From Myxococcaceae bacterium JPH2 (GTDB lineage: Bacteria; Myxococcota; Myxococcia; Myxococcales; Myxococcaceae), in assembly GCA_016458225.1 (NCBI GenBank), contig JAEMGR010000001.1, positions 372,001 to 436,000 on the forward strand: a DNA stretch of 64,000 nt. The letters are read 5' to 3'. The first letter of the stretch is position 1. Each line of letters starts with the position of its first letter. The notes beneath the pieces were generated by a model that was given only the letters and a program-made list of their open reading frames with translations, was not told the DNA's origin and searched no databases. Below are positions 53,701 through 61,976 of the stretch, piece by piece. A program made the position numbers and the translations under genes.

Positions 53701-56700
53701 AGCAGCCTGCCGACGCCGCGCCTCACGCGGCGCAGCCCGAATGGGCGCAGCCCGCAACGGATGCGGCGGTCCTCGAAGCACAACCTGAGTGGGAACAGCC
53801 CGCCGGATCCACAACGACTGCGGCGCAGCCTGAGTGGGAACAGCCCGCCGGATCCGCAACGACTGCGGCACAGCCTGAGTGGGAACAGCCCGCGACGGAT
53901 GCTGCCGTCCTCGATGCACAGCCTGAGTGGGAACAGCCCGCGACGGATGCTGCCGTCCTCGATGCGCAGCCTGAGTGGGAACAGCCCGCGACGGATGCTG
54001 CCGTCCTCGATGCGCAGCCTGAGTGGGAGCAGCCCGCCGAAGCGGCACCGGTCGCCACGCAGCCTGAGTGGGAGCAGTCCGCGACCGATGCGGCGGTCCT
54101 CGAGGCGCAGCCTGAGTGGGGACAGCCCGCCGGATCCGCAACGACTTCAGCGCAGCCTGAGTGGGAACAGCCCGCGACGGATGCGGCGGTCCTCGAAGCG
54201 CAGCCCGAGTGGGAGCAGCCCGCTGAAGCTGAACCGGTCGCCACTCAGCCCGAGTGGGAGCAGCCCGCTGAAGCTGCACCGGTCGCCACTCAGCCTGAGT
54301 GGGAGCAGCCTGCAACCGATGCGTCGGTCCTCGAAGCACAGCCGGAATGGGAACAGCCCGCCGAAGTTGCACCCGTCGCCACTCAGCCTGAGTGGGAGCA
54401 GCCCGCTGAAGCTGCACCGGTCGCCACTCAGCCTGAGTGGGAGCAGCCTGCAACCGATGCGTCGGTCCTCGAAGCACAGCCGGAATGGGAACAGCCCGCC
54501 GAAGTTGCACCCGTCGCCACTCAGCCTGAGTGGGAGCAGCCCGCTGAAGCTGCACCGGTCGCCACTCAGCCTGAGTGGGAGCAGCCTGCAACCGATGCGT
54601 CGGTCCTCGAAGCACAGCCGGAATGGGAACAGCCCGCCGAAGTTGCACCCGTCGCCACTCAGCCTGAGTGGGAGCAGCCCGCTGAAGCTGCACCGGTCGC
54701 CACTCAGCCTGAGTGGGAGCAGCCCGCGACGGATGCTGCCGTCCTCGAAGCGCAGCCTGAGTGGGAGCAGCCCGCCGAAAGCATCTCCGCCGCTGATCAG
54801 CCTGCCTGGGAACAGCCTGTCGACACGCAGCCCGAGTGGGAGGTGTCCGCGACAGAAGAAGCACCACTCGAAGTTCAGCCCGAGGAAGAGCTGCCTGCCG
54901 GCGCTGCATCCTCCGACGCCCAAGCCACATGGCAGCAGCCCACTGCGGAGTCTGCTGTCCTCGAGGCGCAGCCCGAATGGGTGACACCTGAGGCAGAGGA
55001 AGTTCCCCTCGAAGCTCAGGCTGAGTGGGAGCAGCCCGCCGAGGCAGCCGCCCCTACGGCTCACTCCACCTGGGAGCAGCCCGCGGAGGAAGTAGCTGTC
55101 CTCGAAGCGCAGCCCGAATGGGAGCAGCCCAACACTGCCGCCTCCACGACGGCACAGCCTGCGTGGGAACAGCCCAACACGGATGCGACTGTCCTCGAGG
55201 CGCAGCCCGAGTGGGAGCAGCCCGCCGATGCCGCAGCGACCACAGCTCAGCCTACGTGGGAACAGCCCAACACGGATGCGGCTGTCCTCGAGGCGCAGCC
55301 TGAATGGGAACAGCCCAACGAGGTAGCCACTCCTGCGGCTCACGCCACCTGGGAGCAGCCCGCGGAGGAAGTGGCCGTCCTCGAAGCACAGCCGGAATGG
55401 GAGCAGCCCACCGACGCCGCAGCGACCACAGCTCAGCCTGCGTGGGAGCAGCCCGCTGACGCCGCTTCCACGGCGGACCAGCCCGCATGGGAGCAACCCA
55501 CTGAGGATGTGGCTGTCCTCGAAGCACAGCCGGAGTGGGAGCAGCCGATTGACGCGGCCTCCGCTACGGCTCAATCCGAATGGCAGCAGCCCAGCGACGC
55601 GGCTTCCGCAGCGGCGCAGCCCTCGTGGGAGCAGCCCGCCGAGGAGGTCGCTGTCCTTGAAGCGGAGCCGGAGTGGGAACAGCCCACGGAATCCGATCCT
55701 GCCGCAGTGCAGGCCGGCGCCGATGCTGCTCCGAACGCGGCCCAGCCCGCGTGGCCGCAGCCCGAAGCCACGGCCGATGCTGCCCCGCTCGATGCGCAGC
55801 AGGAGTGGGCTCAGCCTGACGCGGAAGTCGCCACGCTGGAGGCACAGCCAGAGTGGGAGCAGCCCGGTACCGCCGAGGCGTCCAGCGCCGATGCGACTCC
55901 CATCGAGGTCGAGACCGAATGGGATCAGCCCTCCACGCCGGCCCCTGTCTCGAATCAGCCGGACTGGGCCGCGCCCTCCGACGCCGCAGAGTCCTCGTGG
56001 GAGACGCCCTCCTCTGCCGCACCCGTCACGGCACAGCCCGAGTGGGCACAGCCGACCGACGCCGCTCAGCCCGAATGGGAGACGTCCACCGCCGAGGTCG
56101 TGACGCTCGACGAGCAGTCCGCCTCCGAGGCTGCGCCACTCGAAGCCCAGCCCGCGTGGGAGCAGCCCGCGGAGGCTGAACTCATCGAGGCGCAGCCCGA
56201 GTGGGAGCAGTCCGCCAGCGCCCCCGCTCCAGCGCAGAATGACTGGGCCCACGCCAACGCAACGGGCGCCGCGGCTCAGTCCCAGCCACCGCAGTCGGCC
56301 GCCTGGGAGCAGCCCGCCGAAGAGGTCGCCTTCATCGACGCGCAGCCCGAGTGGGAAGCCCCCGCCACGGCCGAAGCCTCCAGCGCGGCCGCCCCGGCAT
56401 GGGAGCAACCCATCGAAGAGGCCGCCATCGAGGCGCAGCCCGAATGGGAGACGCCCGCCGCCGAGACCGCGCCCATCGAGCTTCAGCCCGAGTGGGCCGC
56501 TACCCCGGAGGAGCAGCCCGCCCCCGAGGCCCAGACCGATTGGGCGCAGCCGGGTGACGACGCTCAGCCCATCGACCTCCAGCCCGAGTGGGCCTCCGCC
56601 GCCGAGCCCACCGCATCGGAACCACAGGCCACCTGGGAGAGCCCCGCGCACGGCGCAGCACCAGCCGCCACCCCGGCGACCGAATGGGCCTCGCACGAGG

Positions 56701-57689
56701 CGCCCAGCACCGAGACCTGGGGAGCCCTGCCTGCCACGCCCGCCGCTCCGGAGTGGAGCGCGCAGGAGTCCACGCCCGCATGGGAAGCAACCGAGTCCGA
56801 GCCCGAGTGGTCCGCCCCCGCGGAGCCCTCCGGCACGGTCGAGCTTCAGCCCGAGTGGGTGACGCCGGAGCCCGAGCCCGTCTCGGCCACCGCGGACTGG
56901 AACACGCCCGTGTCCGAGGAGATCTCCCTCACGGAAGCGGAGTCGGAACCGGTGCAGGCCACCGAGTGGCATGAGCCCGCCGTCGAGGTCGAGCCCGTCC
57001 TGGAGACAACTCCTGTCGACGTCGTCGAGTCGACCTGGAATGCCCCGCCCCCGCAGCCCATGTGGCGAGGCGCGCCCCAGACGGCTCGGTTCGCCGCGCC
57101 CACCACCGAAGTCCCCTGGCAGGAAGAGCCCCCTGCCCCGCCCCTCGTCGAAGAGGAAGTGGCGGTGGAGGCAGAGCAGGAGCTGGCGGAGATCGAACTC
57201 GTCGAGGAGGCCCCCGAGGCCATCGAGGAGGAGCTGCCCGAGCCGCCCATCGTTGGCGCGATCGAACCGCCGCTGTTCGCACCTCCCGCCGCCTCACTCA
57301 CGCTGGAGGAGCGCACCTCGTTCGTGGAGGGCGAGCACCGCGTCATCATCCACACCGTGGAAGGCCAGGTGAAGCGCGGCACCATCCGCGACCTGGACCT
57401 CCTGGACGACGTCATCTCCCTGGAGCAGCAGAGCGGCTTCGCCCCCGAGCGCATCCAGGGCAAGCGCGTGAAGGCCATCTTCTTCATGCTCGCCGCGGGC
57501 GCGCGCCAGCCGCAGCTGGACGGTCAGAAGATTCGCGTCACCTTCAATGACGGTCGCCAGGTGGCCGGCTTCTCGCGCGACTTCAAGAGCACCATCCCGG
57601 GGTTCTTCGTCGTCCCCGCGGACACGCGCACCAACACCGCGCGCATCTTCATCTACCGCTCCAGCGTGCAGGCCGTCGCCGAGGGCTGA
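50742..57689 (+). CDS. Giant 2315-residue repeat protein with conserved ends
   Basis: The largest gene of the window. A short conserved head (about residues 1-45: DFRFLDERRKLGGLSPDEEARWAEL) is followed by a Tyr/Gln/Pro tract with YYGQDGQWYAYPA and YAQPYDPNQGYAAQYPVD repeats (about 55-240). A second tract repeats ASETDFGSVDATAM (about 400-510). Several dozen copies of an acidic motif ending QPEWEQP fill about 815-2040. The last about 125 residues form a compact beta-type domain (FVEGEHRVIIHTVEGQVKRG, later GFFVVPADTRTNTARIF) resembling a domain in other myxobacterial proteins (possibly DUF6982; uncertain). There is no signal peptide. The function is unknown; a long flexible spacer is likely. 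Confidence 0.85.
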   Translation: MSDTRTAMKDFRFLDERRKLGGLSPDEEARWAELRAHLGIRDTPTGEPVLAPQDWQQPAPQGYYGQDGQWYAYPADYAQPQAYAQPQGYYGQDGQWYAYPAQPQAYAQPQGYYGQDGQWYAYPAQAWPQQQGGYDPNPGYAQPYDPNQGYAAQYPVDPNAGYAQPYDPNQGYAAQYPVDPNTGYAQPYDPNQGYAAQYPVDPNTGYAQPYDPNQGYAEQYPVDPNQGYADPSQAPYDPNAAYGQQAWTGYPEQTPEQAAYAPQEADSLDLSADDVDIPALSEPAPWMAPAVAPTAMPAPTEEEAGEDLFEVADADVADVEHAEDSSASFDALNSDLGAAEPASGSGEETDFSSVRDEATHATGRATRGPASAESSLEASFAELSMEVESEAVAPAATPMDTAASETDFGSVDATAMGATASETDFGSVDATTMDAAASETDFGSVDATAMGATASETDFASVDATASETDFASVEAMPLNATASETDFASVEAMPLDATASEADFASVDAELMDAGSEPVLAEERERSPMDAAWDAAPLAVDPLETQPGGDVATTEFASDATEVFDAEPLDPMSGEDASASAVLEASSEVSALDDSPEVSSEEFSLDSAELGEPAGTSANAEASGEAGAPTSLGADFEASIAAQQAASGDVHASGTDFDAGTDAQPLFDTTEDLSAAGGDSSDAVGSFDAHADLVEGSPEEIALDTGDISEAEAPSAPASLFESNPPSLQLREVQVAPDLHADTIDVGEDDVDHAPLAALAQSPDAMARPAIEDAFDLSGNPDEAVPLAAAGEFLDYGQTGATAESDVALEGETADASPIDLQPEWVSPEAEASTTTWNAPNAPGTTEWAATAPTADAPSNEGFGSESTELQSEWAEPATEAPSHEQAATPEAELIEAQPEWEQPTLEAAPEEVSTEWAQPTEATSVVGQEAALIEAQPEWETPAAPTGATPSAWGIPTDSATVGSSEASSTWQSEPALIEAQPEWQQPADAAPHAAQPEWAQPATDAAVLEAQPEWEQPAGSTTTAAQPEWEQPAGSATTAAQPEWEQPATDAAVLDAQPEWEQPATDAAVLDAQPEWEQPATDAAVLDAQPEWEQPAEAAPVATQPEWEQSATDAAVLEAQPEWGQPAGSATTSAQPEWEQPATDAAVLEAQPEWEQPAEAEPVATQPEWEQPAEAAPVATQPEWEQPATDASVLEAQPEWEQPAEVAPVATQPEWEQPAEAAPVATQPEWEQPATDASVLEAQPEWEQPAEVAPVATQPEWEQPAEAAPVATQPEWEQPATDASVLEAQPEWEQPAEVAPVATQPEWEQPAEAAPVATQPEWEQPATDAAVLEAQPEWEQPAESISAADQPAWEQPVDTQPEWEVSATEEAPLEVQPEEELPAGAASSDAQATWQQPTAESAVLEAQPEWVTPEAEEVPLEAQAEWEQPAEAAAPTAHSTWEQPAEEVAVLEAQPEWEQPNTAASTTAQPAWEQPNTDATVLEAQPEWEQPADAAATTAQPTWEQPNTDAAVLEAQPEWEQPNEVATPAAHATWEQPAEEVAVLEAQPEWEQPTDAAATTAQPAWEQPADAASTADQPAWEQPTEDVAVLEAQPEWEQPIDAASATAQSEWQQPSDAASAAAQPSWEQPAEEVAVLEAEPEWEQPTESDPAAVQAGADAAPNAAQPAWPQPEATADAAPLDAQQEWAQPDAEVATLEAQPEWEQPGTAEASSADATPIEVETEWDQPSTPAPVSNQPDWAAPSDAAESSWETPSSAAPVTAQPEWAQPTDAAQPEWETSTAEVVTLDEQSASEAAPLEAQPAWEQPAEAELIEAQPEWEQSASAPAPAQNDWAHANATGAAAQSQPPQSAAWEQPAEEVAFIDAQPEWEAPATAEASSAAAPAWEQPIEEAAIEAQPEWETPAAETAPIELQPEWAATPEEQPAPEAQTDWAQPGDDAQPIDLQPEWASAAEPTASEPQATWESPAHGAAPAATPATEWASHEAPSTETWGALPATPAAPEWSAQESTPAWEATESEPEWSAPAEPSGTVELQPEWVTPEPEPVSATADWNTPVSEEISLTEAESEPVQATEWHEPAVEVEPVLETTPVDVVESTWNAPPPQPMWRGAPQTARFAAPTTEVPWQEEPPAPPLVEEEVAVEAEQELAEIELVEEAPEAIEEELPEPPIVGAIEPPLFAPPAASLTLEERTSFVEGEHRVIIHTVEGQVKRGTIRDLDLLDDVISLEQQSGFAPERIQGKRVKAIFFMLAAGARQPQLDGQKIRVTFNDGRQVAGFSRDFKSTIPGFFVVPADTRTNTARIFIYRSSVQAVAEG
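51159..51422 (+). repeat. Four tandem 66-bp coding repeats
   Basis: Four copies of a 66-bp unit start at 51159, 51225, 51291 and 51357, encoding about 22 residues each with YAQPYDPNQGY and AAQYPVDPN. The copies differ at only a few bases. The unit length is a multiple of three, so copy gain or loss keeps the frame. Confidence 0.9.
54309..54722 (+). repeat. Perfect 138-bp triplication inside the giant gene
   Basis: Three consecutive copies of a 138-bp unit (54309-54446, 54447-54584, 54585-54722) are identical base for base on my reading. They encode 46 residues including SVLEAQPEWEQPAEVAPVAT. Identity at synonymous sites means a recent tandem amplification, or an assembly artefact. Confidence 0.93.
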
Positions 57690-57726
57690 CCGCCCGGCGG
57701 CGCGCCCGCGTCGCTCGCAAAAAAGA

Positions 57727-57754
57727 AGAGGGGCCTCGTCACCGAGGCCCCTCT
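57727..57754. terminator. Strong bidirectional terminator
   Basis: A perfect 12-bp stem (agaggggcctcg with cgaggcccctct) with a four-base loop is flanked by an A-run on the left and T-rich bases on the right, so it can terminate transcription from both sides. It lies between the convergent giant gene and the YceI gene. Confidence 0.88.
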
Positions 57755-57786
57755 TTGTGTCTCCGCGGTCCAGGGACTCGCGAGGA

Positions 57787-58410
57787 CTACTTCGCGTCCT
57801 TCGCCGTCGCGGGAGCGTCGGCCTTCTTGGTCAGCTCGATCTCCAGGCTGACGGCGACCTCCTCGCCGACCGCCACGCCGCCGGTCTCCAGCGCCTTGTT
57901 CCACGCCAGGCCGTAGTCCTTGCGGTTGATCTTCGTGGTCGCGGACACGCCCGAGCGGGTGTTGCCCCACGGATCCTTCGACTCCTTCGCCGGGCCCTCC
58001 ACGTCCAGGACGACTTCCTTCGTCACGCCGTGGAGCGTCAGGTCGCCCGTCACCTTCAGCTTGCCCGCGCCCGCCTTCGCGACCTTCTTCGACTTGAAGG
58101 TCATCGTCGGGAACTTGGTCACGTCAAAGAAGTCCGGGCTCTTCAGGTGCTCGTCGCGCTTCGGCTCGTTGGTGTTGACGGTGGACACGTCGATGGTCGC
58201 CTCGACGGTGGACTTGGTCACGTCCTTGTCGTCCAGGTTGATGGCGCCGGTCACCTTGCCGAAGCTGCCCTTCACGTTCGACACCATCATGTGGCGCACG
58301 GAGAAGTCGGCGCTGGCGTGCGACGAGTCAATCTCCCAGTTCGAGGCCAGGGCGGCGGACGGCAGGGACAGCGCGAGCATGGCAACGGCGGACTTCATGA
58401 ACAGCTTCAT
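57787..58410 (-). CDS. YceI-family periplasmic lipid-binding protein
   Basis: A 207-residue exported protein (signal about 1-22, ending ALA). The mature chain begins SNWEIDSSHASADFSVRHMM, the family's usual start, and continues with the YceI lipocalin-like beta barrel (INLDDKDVTKSTVEATID, FPTMTFKSKKV, GDLTLHGVTKEV). Known members bind polyisoprenoid-like molecules in the periplasm. It ends near the bidirectional terminator and follows the LigB-type gene, 34 bp apart, in the same direction. Confidence 0.93.
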   Translation of the reverse strand: MKLFMKSAVAMLALSLPSAALASNWEIDSSHASADFSVRHMMVSNVKGSFGKVTGAINLDDKDVTKSTVEATIDVSTVNTNEPKRDEHLKSPDFFDVTKFPTMTFKSKKVAKAGAGKLKVTGDLTLHGVTKEVVLDVEGPAKESKDPWGNTRSGVSATTKINRKDYGLAWNKALETGGVAVGEEVAVSLEIELTKKADAPATAKDAK

Positions 58411-58444
58411 GGGGTGTGCTCCTTGGGGAATGAGTACAGCGGGT

Positions 58445-59287
58445 TCATGCGCGCAGCGCGAAGCTGCGCATCGACAAAGTCGCGTGATGAAAACCCTCGA
58501 ACACCGAGGTGATTCCATCCTCGGGGAGAGCAGCGCCGAGAGCGAAGAAAAGCGGCAAGAAATGATCGGCGGAAGGATGCGCCAGCGCCGCATTCGGTGC
58601 ACCTCTCCAAGCCTGAAGTCCAGCAAAGTCTCGGGAGGCCAGCCGGCTCGCCACCCAGCCATCGAACTCGGCTGCCCAGGGCTCCACTGGAGCCTCCTTG
58701 GAGCGGAAGTTGACCCGCCGCAGGTTGTGCACCAGCCCCCCGCTGCCCACCAGCACCACGCCCTCCGAGCGAAGGGGCCGCAGCGCCTCGCCCAGCCGAG
58801 CCACCTCGGCGGGCTCCGCATCCGCCGGCAGCGACACCTGAATCACGGGCACGCGCGCATCGGGGAAGGCGTGCCGCAGCGGCACCCAGACCCCATGGTC
58901 CAGCCCACGCGTCGGCTCGGCGCGCGCGGGGATGCCGGCCTCGCGCAGCAGCGCCACGATGTCCACCGCCAGCCCAGGCGCGCCTCGCGCGGGATAGCGG
59001 AGCTGATACAGCGGCGCGGGGAACCCGTAGAAGTCGTAGATGAGCGGCGGGGCCTCGCTCGACGTGACGGCCACCTCGCCCTCGGTCTCCCAATGCGCCG
59101 AGACCACCACGAGCGCCCGTGCCTGGCTCGCGCTCGCCCCGAAGTCATGGAGCGCGCGCGGATACGCATCCGCGTCCAGCGCCACCATCGGCGAGCCATG
59201 CGACACGAAGAGCGCCGGAGCATGCCGCCAGGGAGCCGCCGGCCCGCCTGACTGGAGAAGTCCACTGGAGTTGCTCACGTCACTCAT
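58445..59287 (-). CDS. LigB-type extradiol dioxygenase (DODA/YgiD-like)
   Basis: A 280-residue class-III extradiol dioxygenase-like enzyme. The metal histidines are in FVSHGSPM, VVSAHWE and LDHGVWVPLRHAFPD, and the last conserved His in FEGFHHATLSMR. Members open catechol-type rings such as DOPA, but many, like YgiD, have no proven natural substrate. ATG at 59287 is preferred because the sequence before it has no family resemblance. It is divergent from the V4R sigma-54 activator across 145 bp, suggesting induction by an aromatic ligand. Confidence 0.88.
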   Translation of the reverse strand: MSDVSNSSGLLQSGGPAAPWRHAPALFVSHGSPMVALDADAYPRALHDFGASASQARALVVVSAHWETEGEVAVTSSEAPPLIYDFYGFPAPLYQLRYPARGAPGLAVDIVALLREAGIPARAEPTRGLDHGVWVPLRHAFPDARVPVIQVSLPADAEPAEVARLGEALRPLRSEGVVLVGSGGLVHNLRRVNFRSKEAPVEPWAAEFDGWVASRLASRDFAGLQAWRGAPNAALAHPSADHFLPLFFALGAALPEDGITSVFEGFHHATLSMRSFALRA

Positions 59288-59432
59288 CGCGAGCCCATGG
59301 ACTGCAACCCGCAGACCATCCCCTCCCGCCCCTCCAACCTGTTGAAATCGCGTGAGGGGCCGCGTTCTCGCGTGCGCCGAGCCTCTCAGAACGATAGACA
59401 GACACATCACTCTGAACGGGGGCGAGACGACC

Positions 59433-61073
59433 GTGCCGGCCAGGCTGGAGCTGAACCTGAAGGAGCTGCTGTCATTCGATCCGGGGGGCGGGCTCATCCA
59501 CTTCGCGGGTCAGCGGGCGCTGCTGATGGATCCGGTGGCGCTGGGGCTCCAGCGCAAGGAGCTGGTGGGCCTGCTGGGGATGACGGCGGCGCGCGGCATC
59601 TTCACGCGCATGGGCTACGCGCACGGCTGGCGCACCGCCGAGGCCATGCGAACGGCCGTCCCCTGGCCCGACGAATCACAGTGGCGCCGGGCGGGCGGCA
59701 GGCTGCACACCCTCCAAGGACAGGTGCTGGTGGAGCGCCTGGAGCGCAAGCCCGAGGATGGCCCCGAGCCCTTCGCCGAGGCCCAGTGGCGCGAGTCCTA
59801 TGAGGCCGAGCAGCACCTCTTGCACCTGGGGCTGGCGGATCAACCCGTGTGCTGGAGCCTCACGGGCTTCGCCTCCGGGTACATGAGCTTCTGCAACGGC
59901 AAGCCCATCTACTGCACCGAGGTCCGCTGCGTGGGCAAGGGCGACGCAGACTGCCGCATCGTGGGGCGCCCCGCCGAGGAGTGGAGCACCGAGTGCAAGG
60001 AGGTGCTGCGCTTCTACGAGACGCAGTGCATGGAGGGCGTGCTCGGAGACGTGACGGAGGCGCTCAAGCAGACGGAGCGCAAGCTGCGCGCGAAGCGCCA
60101 ATCCCTGGCCCGCGTGTCCGGCGTGACGGAGGACCCCTCGGGCATGGTGGCCCGCGCCGAGTCGATGCAGCGCGTGCTCGGACTCGCGCGGCGCGCGGCG
60201 AAGGTGGACTCCACGGTGCTCGTCACGGGCGAGAGCGGCGTGGGCAAGGAGCGCGTCGCGCGGCTCATCCACGATGAGTCCAGCCGCGCCCACAAGGCCT
60301 TCGTCGCGGTCAACTGCGCCGCCGTCACCGAGAGCCTGCTGGAGAGCGAGCTGTTCGGCCACGCGAAGGGCTCGTTCACCGGCGCCACGAACGACCGGGC
60401 CGGACTCTTCGAGGCGGCGCACGGCGGCACCCTCTTCCTCGACGAGGTGGGCGAGGTGCCCGCGACGATGCAGGCCCGGCTCCTGCGCGCCCTCCAGGAG
60501 AAGGAGGTCCGCCGCGTGGGCGAGAACACCCACCGCAAGGTGGACGTGCGCGTGGTGGCCGCCACCAATCGCGACCTCGCCGAGGAGGTGCGCACCGGAC
60601 GCTTCCGCCAGGACCTCTACTACCGGCTGCGCGTCATCGAGCTGCGAATCCCGCCCCTGCGCGAGCGCCGCGAGGACGTGCTGCCCCTGGCGCGCATGCT
60701 GCTCGCCGAGGCCGCCGAGCGGCTGGGCCGCAAGGTGTCCGGACTCTCCCCCGAAGCGGCGGATCAGCTCCTGCGCTACCCCTGGCCGGGCAACGTGCGC
60801 GAGCTGGGCAACGCCATCGAGCGCGCCGTGGCGCTGTGCGAGGGCCCTCGCGTGGAGCGCGATGACCTGCCCGAGGAGGTGCGCGTCGCGCCGCCCAGCC
60901 TGGTTCCCACCGGGGACCCACGCCGGCTGGAGGACATGGAGAAGGAATACATCCTCGCGGTGCTGGCGCGGAACGACGGCAACCGCGCGCGCACGGCCGA
61001 GCAGCTCGACATCGGCGTGGCCACGCTCTACCGGAAGCTCAAGCAGTACGGCCACGCCGAGGCCGCGCACTGA
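59433..61073 (+). CDS. Sigma-54-dependent activator with XylR-N/V4R sensor
   Basis: A 546-residue enhancer-binding protein. The N-terminal XylR-type region (about 10-115) and V4R domain (about 120-180, with C161, C166 and C174) bind small aromatic ligands in relatives such as XylR and DmpR. The AAA core has Walker A GESGVGKE (266-273) and the sigma-54 contact GSFTGA (313-318). The C-terminal Fis-type helix-turn-helix reads NRARTAEQLDIGVATLYRKLKQYG. The GTG at 59433 follows a gggggcga site. Divergent from the LigB-type gene, its likely target. Confidence 0.9.
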   Translation: MPARLELNLKELLSFDPGGGLIHFAGQRALLMDPVALGLQRKELVGLLGMTAARGIFTRMGYAHGWRTAEAMRTAVPWPDESQWRRAGGRLHTLQGQVLVERLERKPEDGPEPFAEAQWRESYEAEQHLLHLGLADQPVCWSLTGFASGYMSFCNGKPIYCTEVRCVGKGDADCRIVGRPAEEWSTECKEVLRFYETQCMEGVLGDVTEALKQTERKLRAKRQSLARVSGVTEDPSGMVARAESMQRVLGLARRAAKVDSTVLVTGESGVGKERVARLIHDESSRAHKAFVAVNCAAVTESLLESELFGHAKGSFTGATNDRAGLFEAAHGGTLFLDEVGEVPATMQARLLRALQEKEVRRVGENTHRKVDVRVVAATNRDLAEEVRTGRFRQDLYYRLRVIELRIPPLRERREDVLPLARMLLAEAAERLGRKVSGLSPEAADQLLRYPWPGNVRELGNAIERAVALCEGPRVERDDLPEEVRVAPPSLVPTGDPRRLEDMEKEYILAVLARNDGNRARTAEQLDIGVATLYRKLKQYGHAEAAH

Positions 61074-61085
61074 GCGAAGCCACGG

Positions 61086-61113
61086 ACGCGGCCCTGCGAG
61101 CGCGGGGCTGCGT
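61086..61113. terminator. Hairpin between convergent genes
   Basis: A 9-bp stem (acgcggccc with ggggctgcgt, one G-U pair) and a 10-nt loop lie between the stops of the sigma-54 activator and the rhomboid-like gene. There is no clear T-run. Confidence 0.4.
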
Positions 61114-61123
61114 CACGTCAGCG

Positions 61124-61846
61124 TCAGTTGAGGAACTGGTCGCGATCCTTGCGGTCCCGCTCCACCACGCGCAGGTGCTTGGAGCGGTCGCGCAGCTGCC
61201 GCTGCAGGCGCCAGTGCTGGAAGTACAGCCAGAGCCGGCGCGGGCTGCCACCGCGCACGTAGGCGAACACGAGCAGCAGGCTCAGGATGTCCGGCGCGAG
61301 GTACTGCCACGGCCTGCTCAACAGCTGCAGCACCGTGAACGCCGCGCCAATGGCGGCGAAGATGTTGCCGGACAGCGGGATGCCCCAGAAGTTCGTCTGC
61401 CCCCGGCCGATGACGAGCCCGTACGCCACCCAGAGCACCGTGGTGAGGATCCGCCCGCCCGCGTACGCGCCCGCCAGCGGCGTCACGAGCGCCAGCAGAC
61501 AGGTGAGCAGCCCGGAGAGCGTGGTGATGCCCAGCGAGGCCATCAGCAGCCGGCGGCCGCCCCAGGTGGACTCGAGGAACCCGCCGATGGACCAGGTGAT
61601 GAGCGCGCCGAACAGGATGCCCAGCACGTCCGGCGTGACGAAGGCGTAGGTGACGAGCTGCCAGAGGAAGAACCGCCCCAGGACGTCCGCCGGGTGCAGC
61701 AGCAGCAAGTTGCCCTGGCCACGCTCCGTGGCGAGGAACAGCACGGAGATGCCCACCAGGGCCACCGCCAGCTTCGCGGACAGCGTCTCCAGGCTGGGCA
61801 GGCCAAACCCACCACCACCCCCGCCAAAGCTCCTCATCGGTCGCAT
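61124..61846 (-). CDS. Rhomboid-like membrane protein lacking an obvious catalytic dyad
   Basis: A 240-residue protein with about six hydrophobic helices (residues about 25-190) and a charged C-terminal tail rich in Arg/Lys/Asp. The text QLVTYAFVTPDVLGILFGALITWSIGGFLESTWGGRRLLM is typical of rhomboid and DUF1751/TMEM115-like proteins. I see no GxSx serine motif and no downstream catalytic His, so it is probably a pseudo-protease. ATG at 61846 is chosen; GTG at 61897 or ATG at 61837 are alternatives. Confidence 0.78.
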   Translation of the reverse strand: MRPMRSFGGGGGGFGLPSLETLSAKLAVALVGISVLFLATERGQGNLLLLHPADVLGRFFLWQLVTYAFVTPDVLGILFGALITWSIGGFLESTWGGRRLLMASLGITTLSGLLTCLLALVTPLAGAYAGGRILTTVLWVAYGLVIGRGQTNFWGIPLSGNIFAAIGAAFTVLQLLSRPWQYLAPDILSLLLVFAYVRGGSPRRLWLYFQHWRLQRQLRDRSKHLRVVERDRKDRDQFLN

Positions 61847-61976
61847 AGCCGCCCAAAGTTGGTGGAAGGTCGCCCGCTTCGCAACCCCAAACGACACAAC
61901 GACGAAGGGCGCCTCACTCCGGATGAACGGAGCAAAGCGCCCTCGAGAGTCCCTGTCCGACGACAGGTCCGTCCGC

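Noticed and set aside
47733-53783. Very long open frame on the minus strand
   Set aside because: It lies opposite well-supported genes (threonine ammonia-lyase, metallopeptidase, start of the giant gene). Long antisense frames are normal in GC-rich, codon-biased DNA, and it shows no family motif.
51159-56900. CRISPR array
   Set aside because: The repeats are in frame within one gene, vary in length, and have no constant repeat with unique spacers. No cas genes are adjacent.
54147-56972. Second long antisense frame opposite the QPEWEQP repeats
   Set aside because: It is the mirror of the repeat coding region and carries no start signal or recognisable domain.
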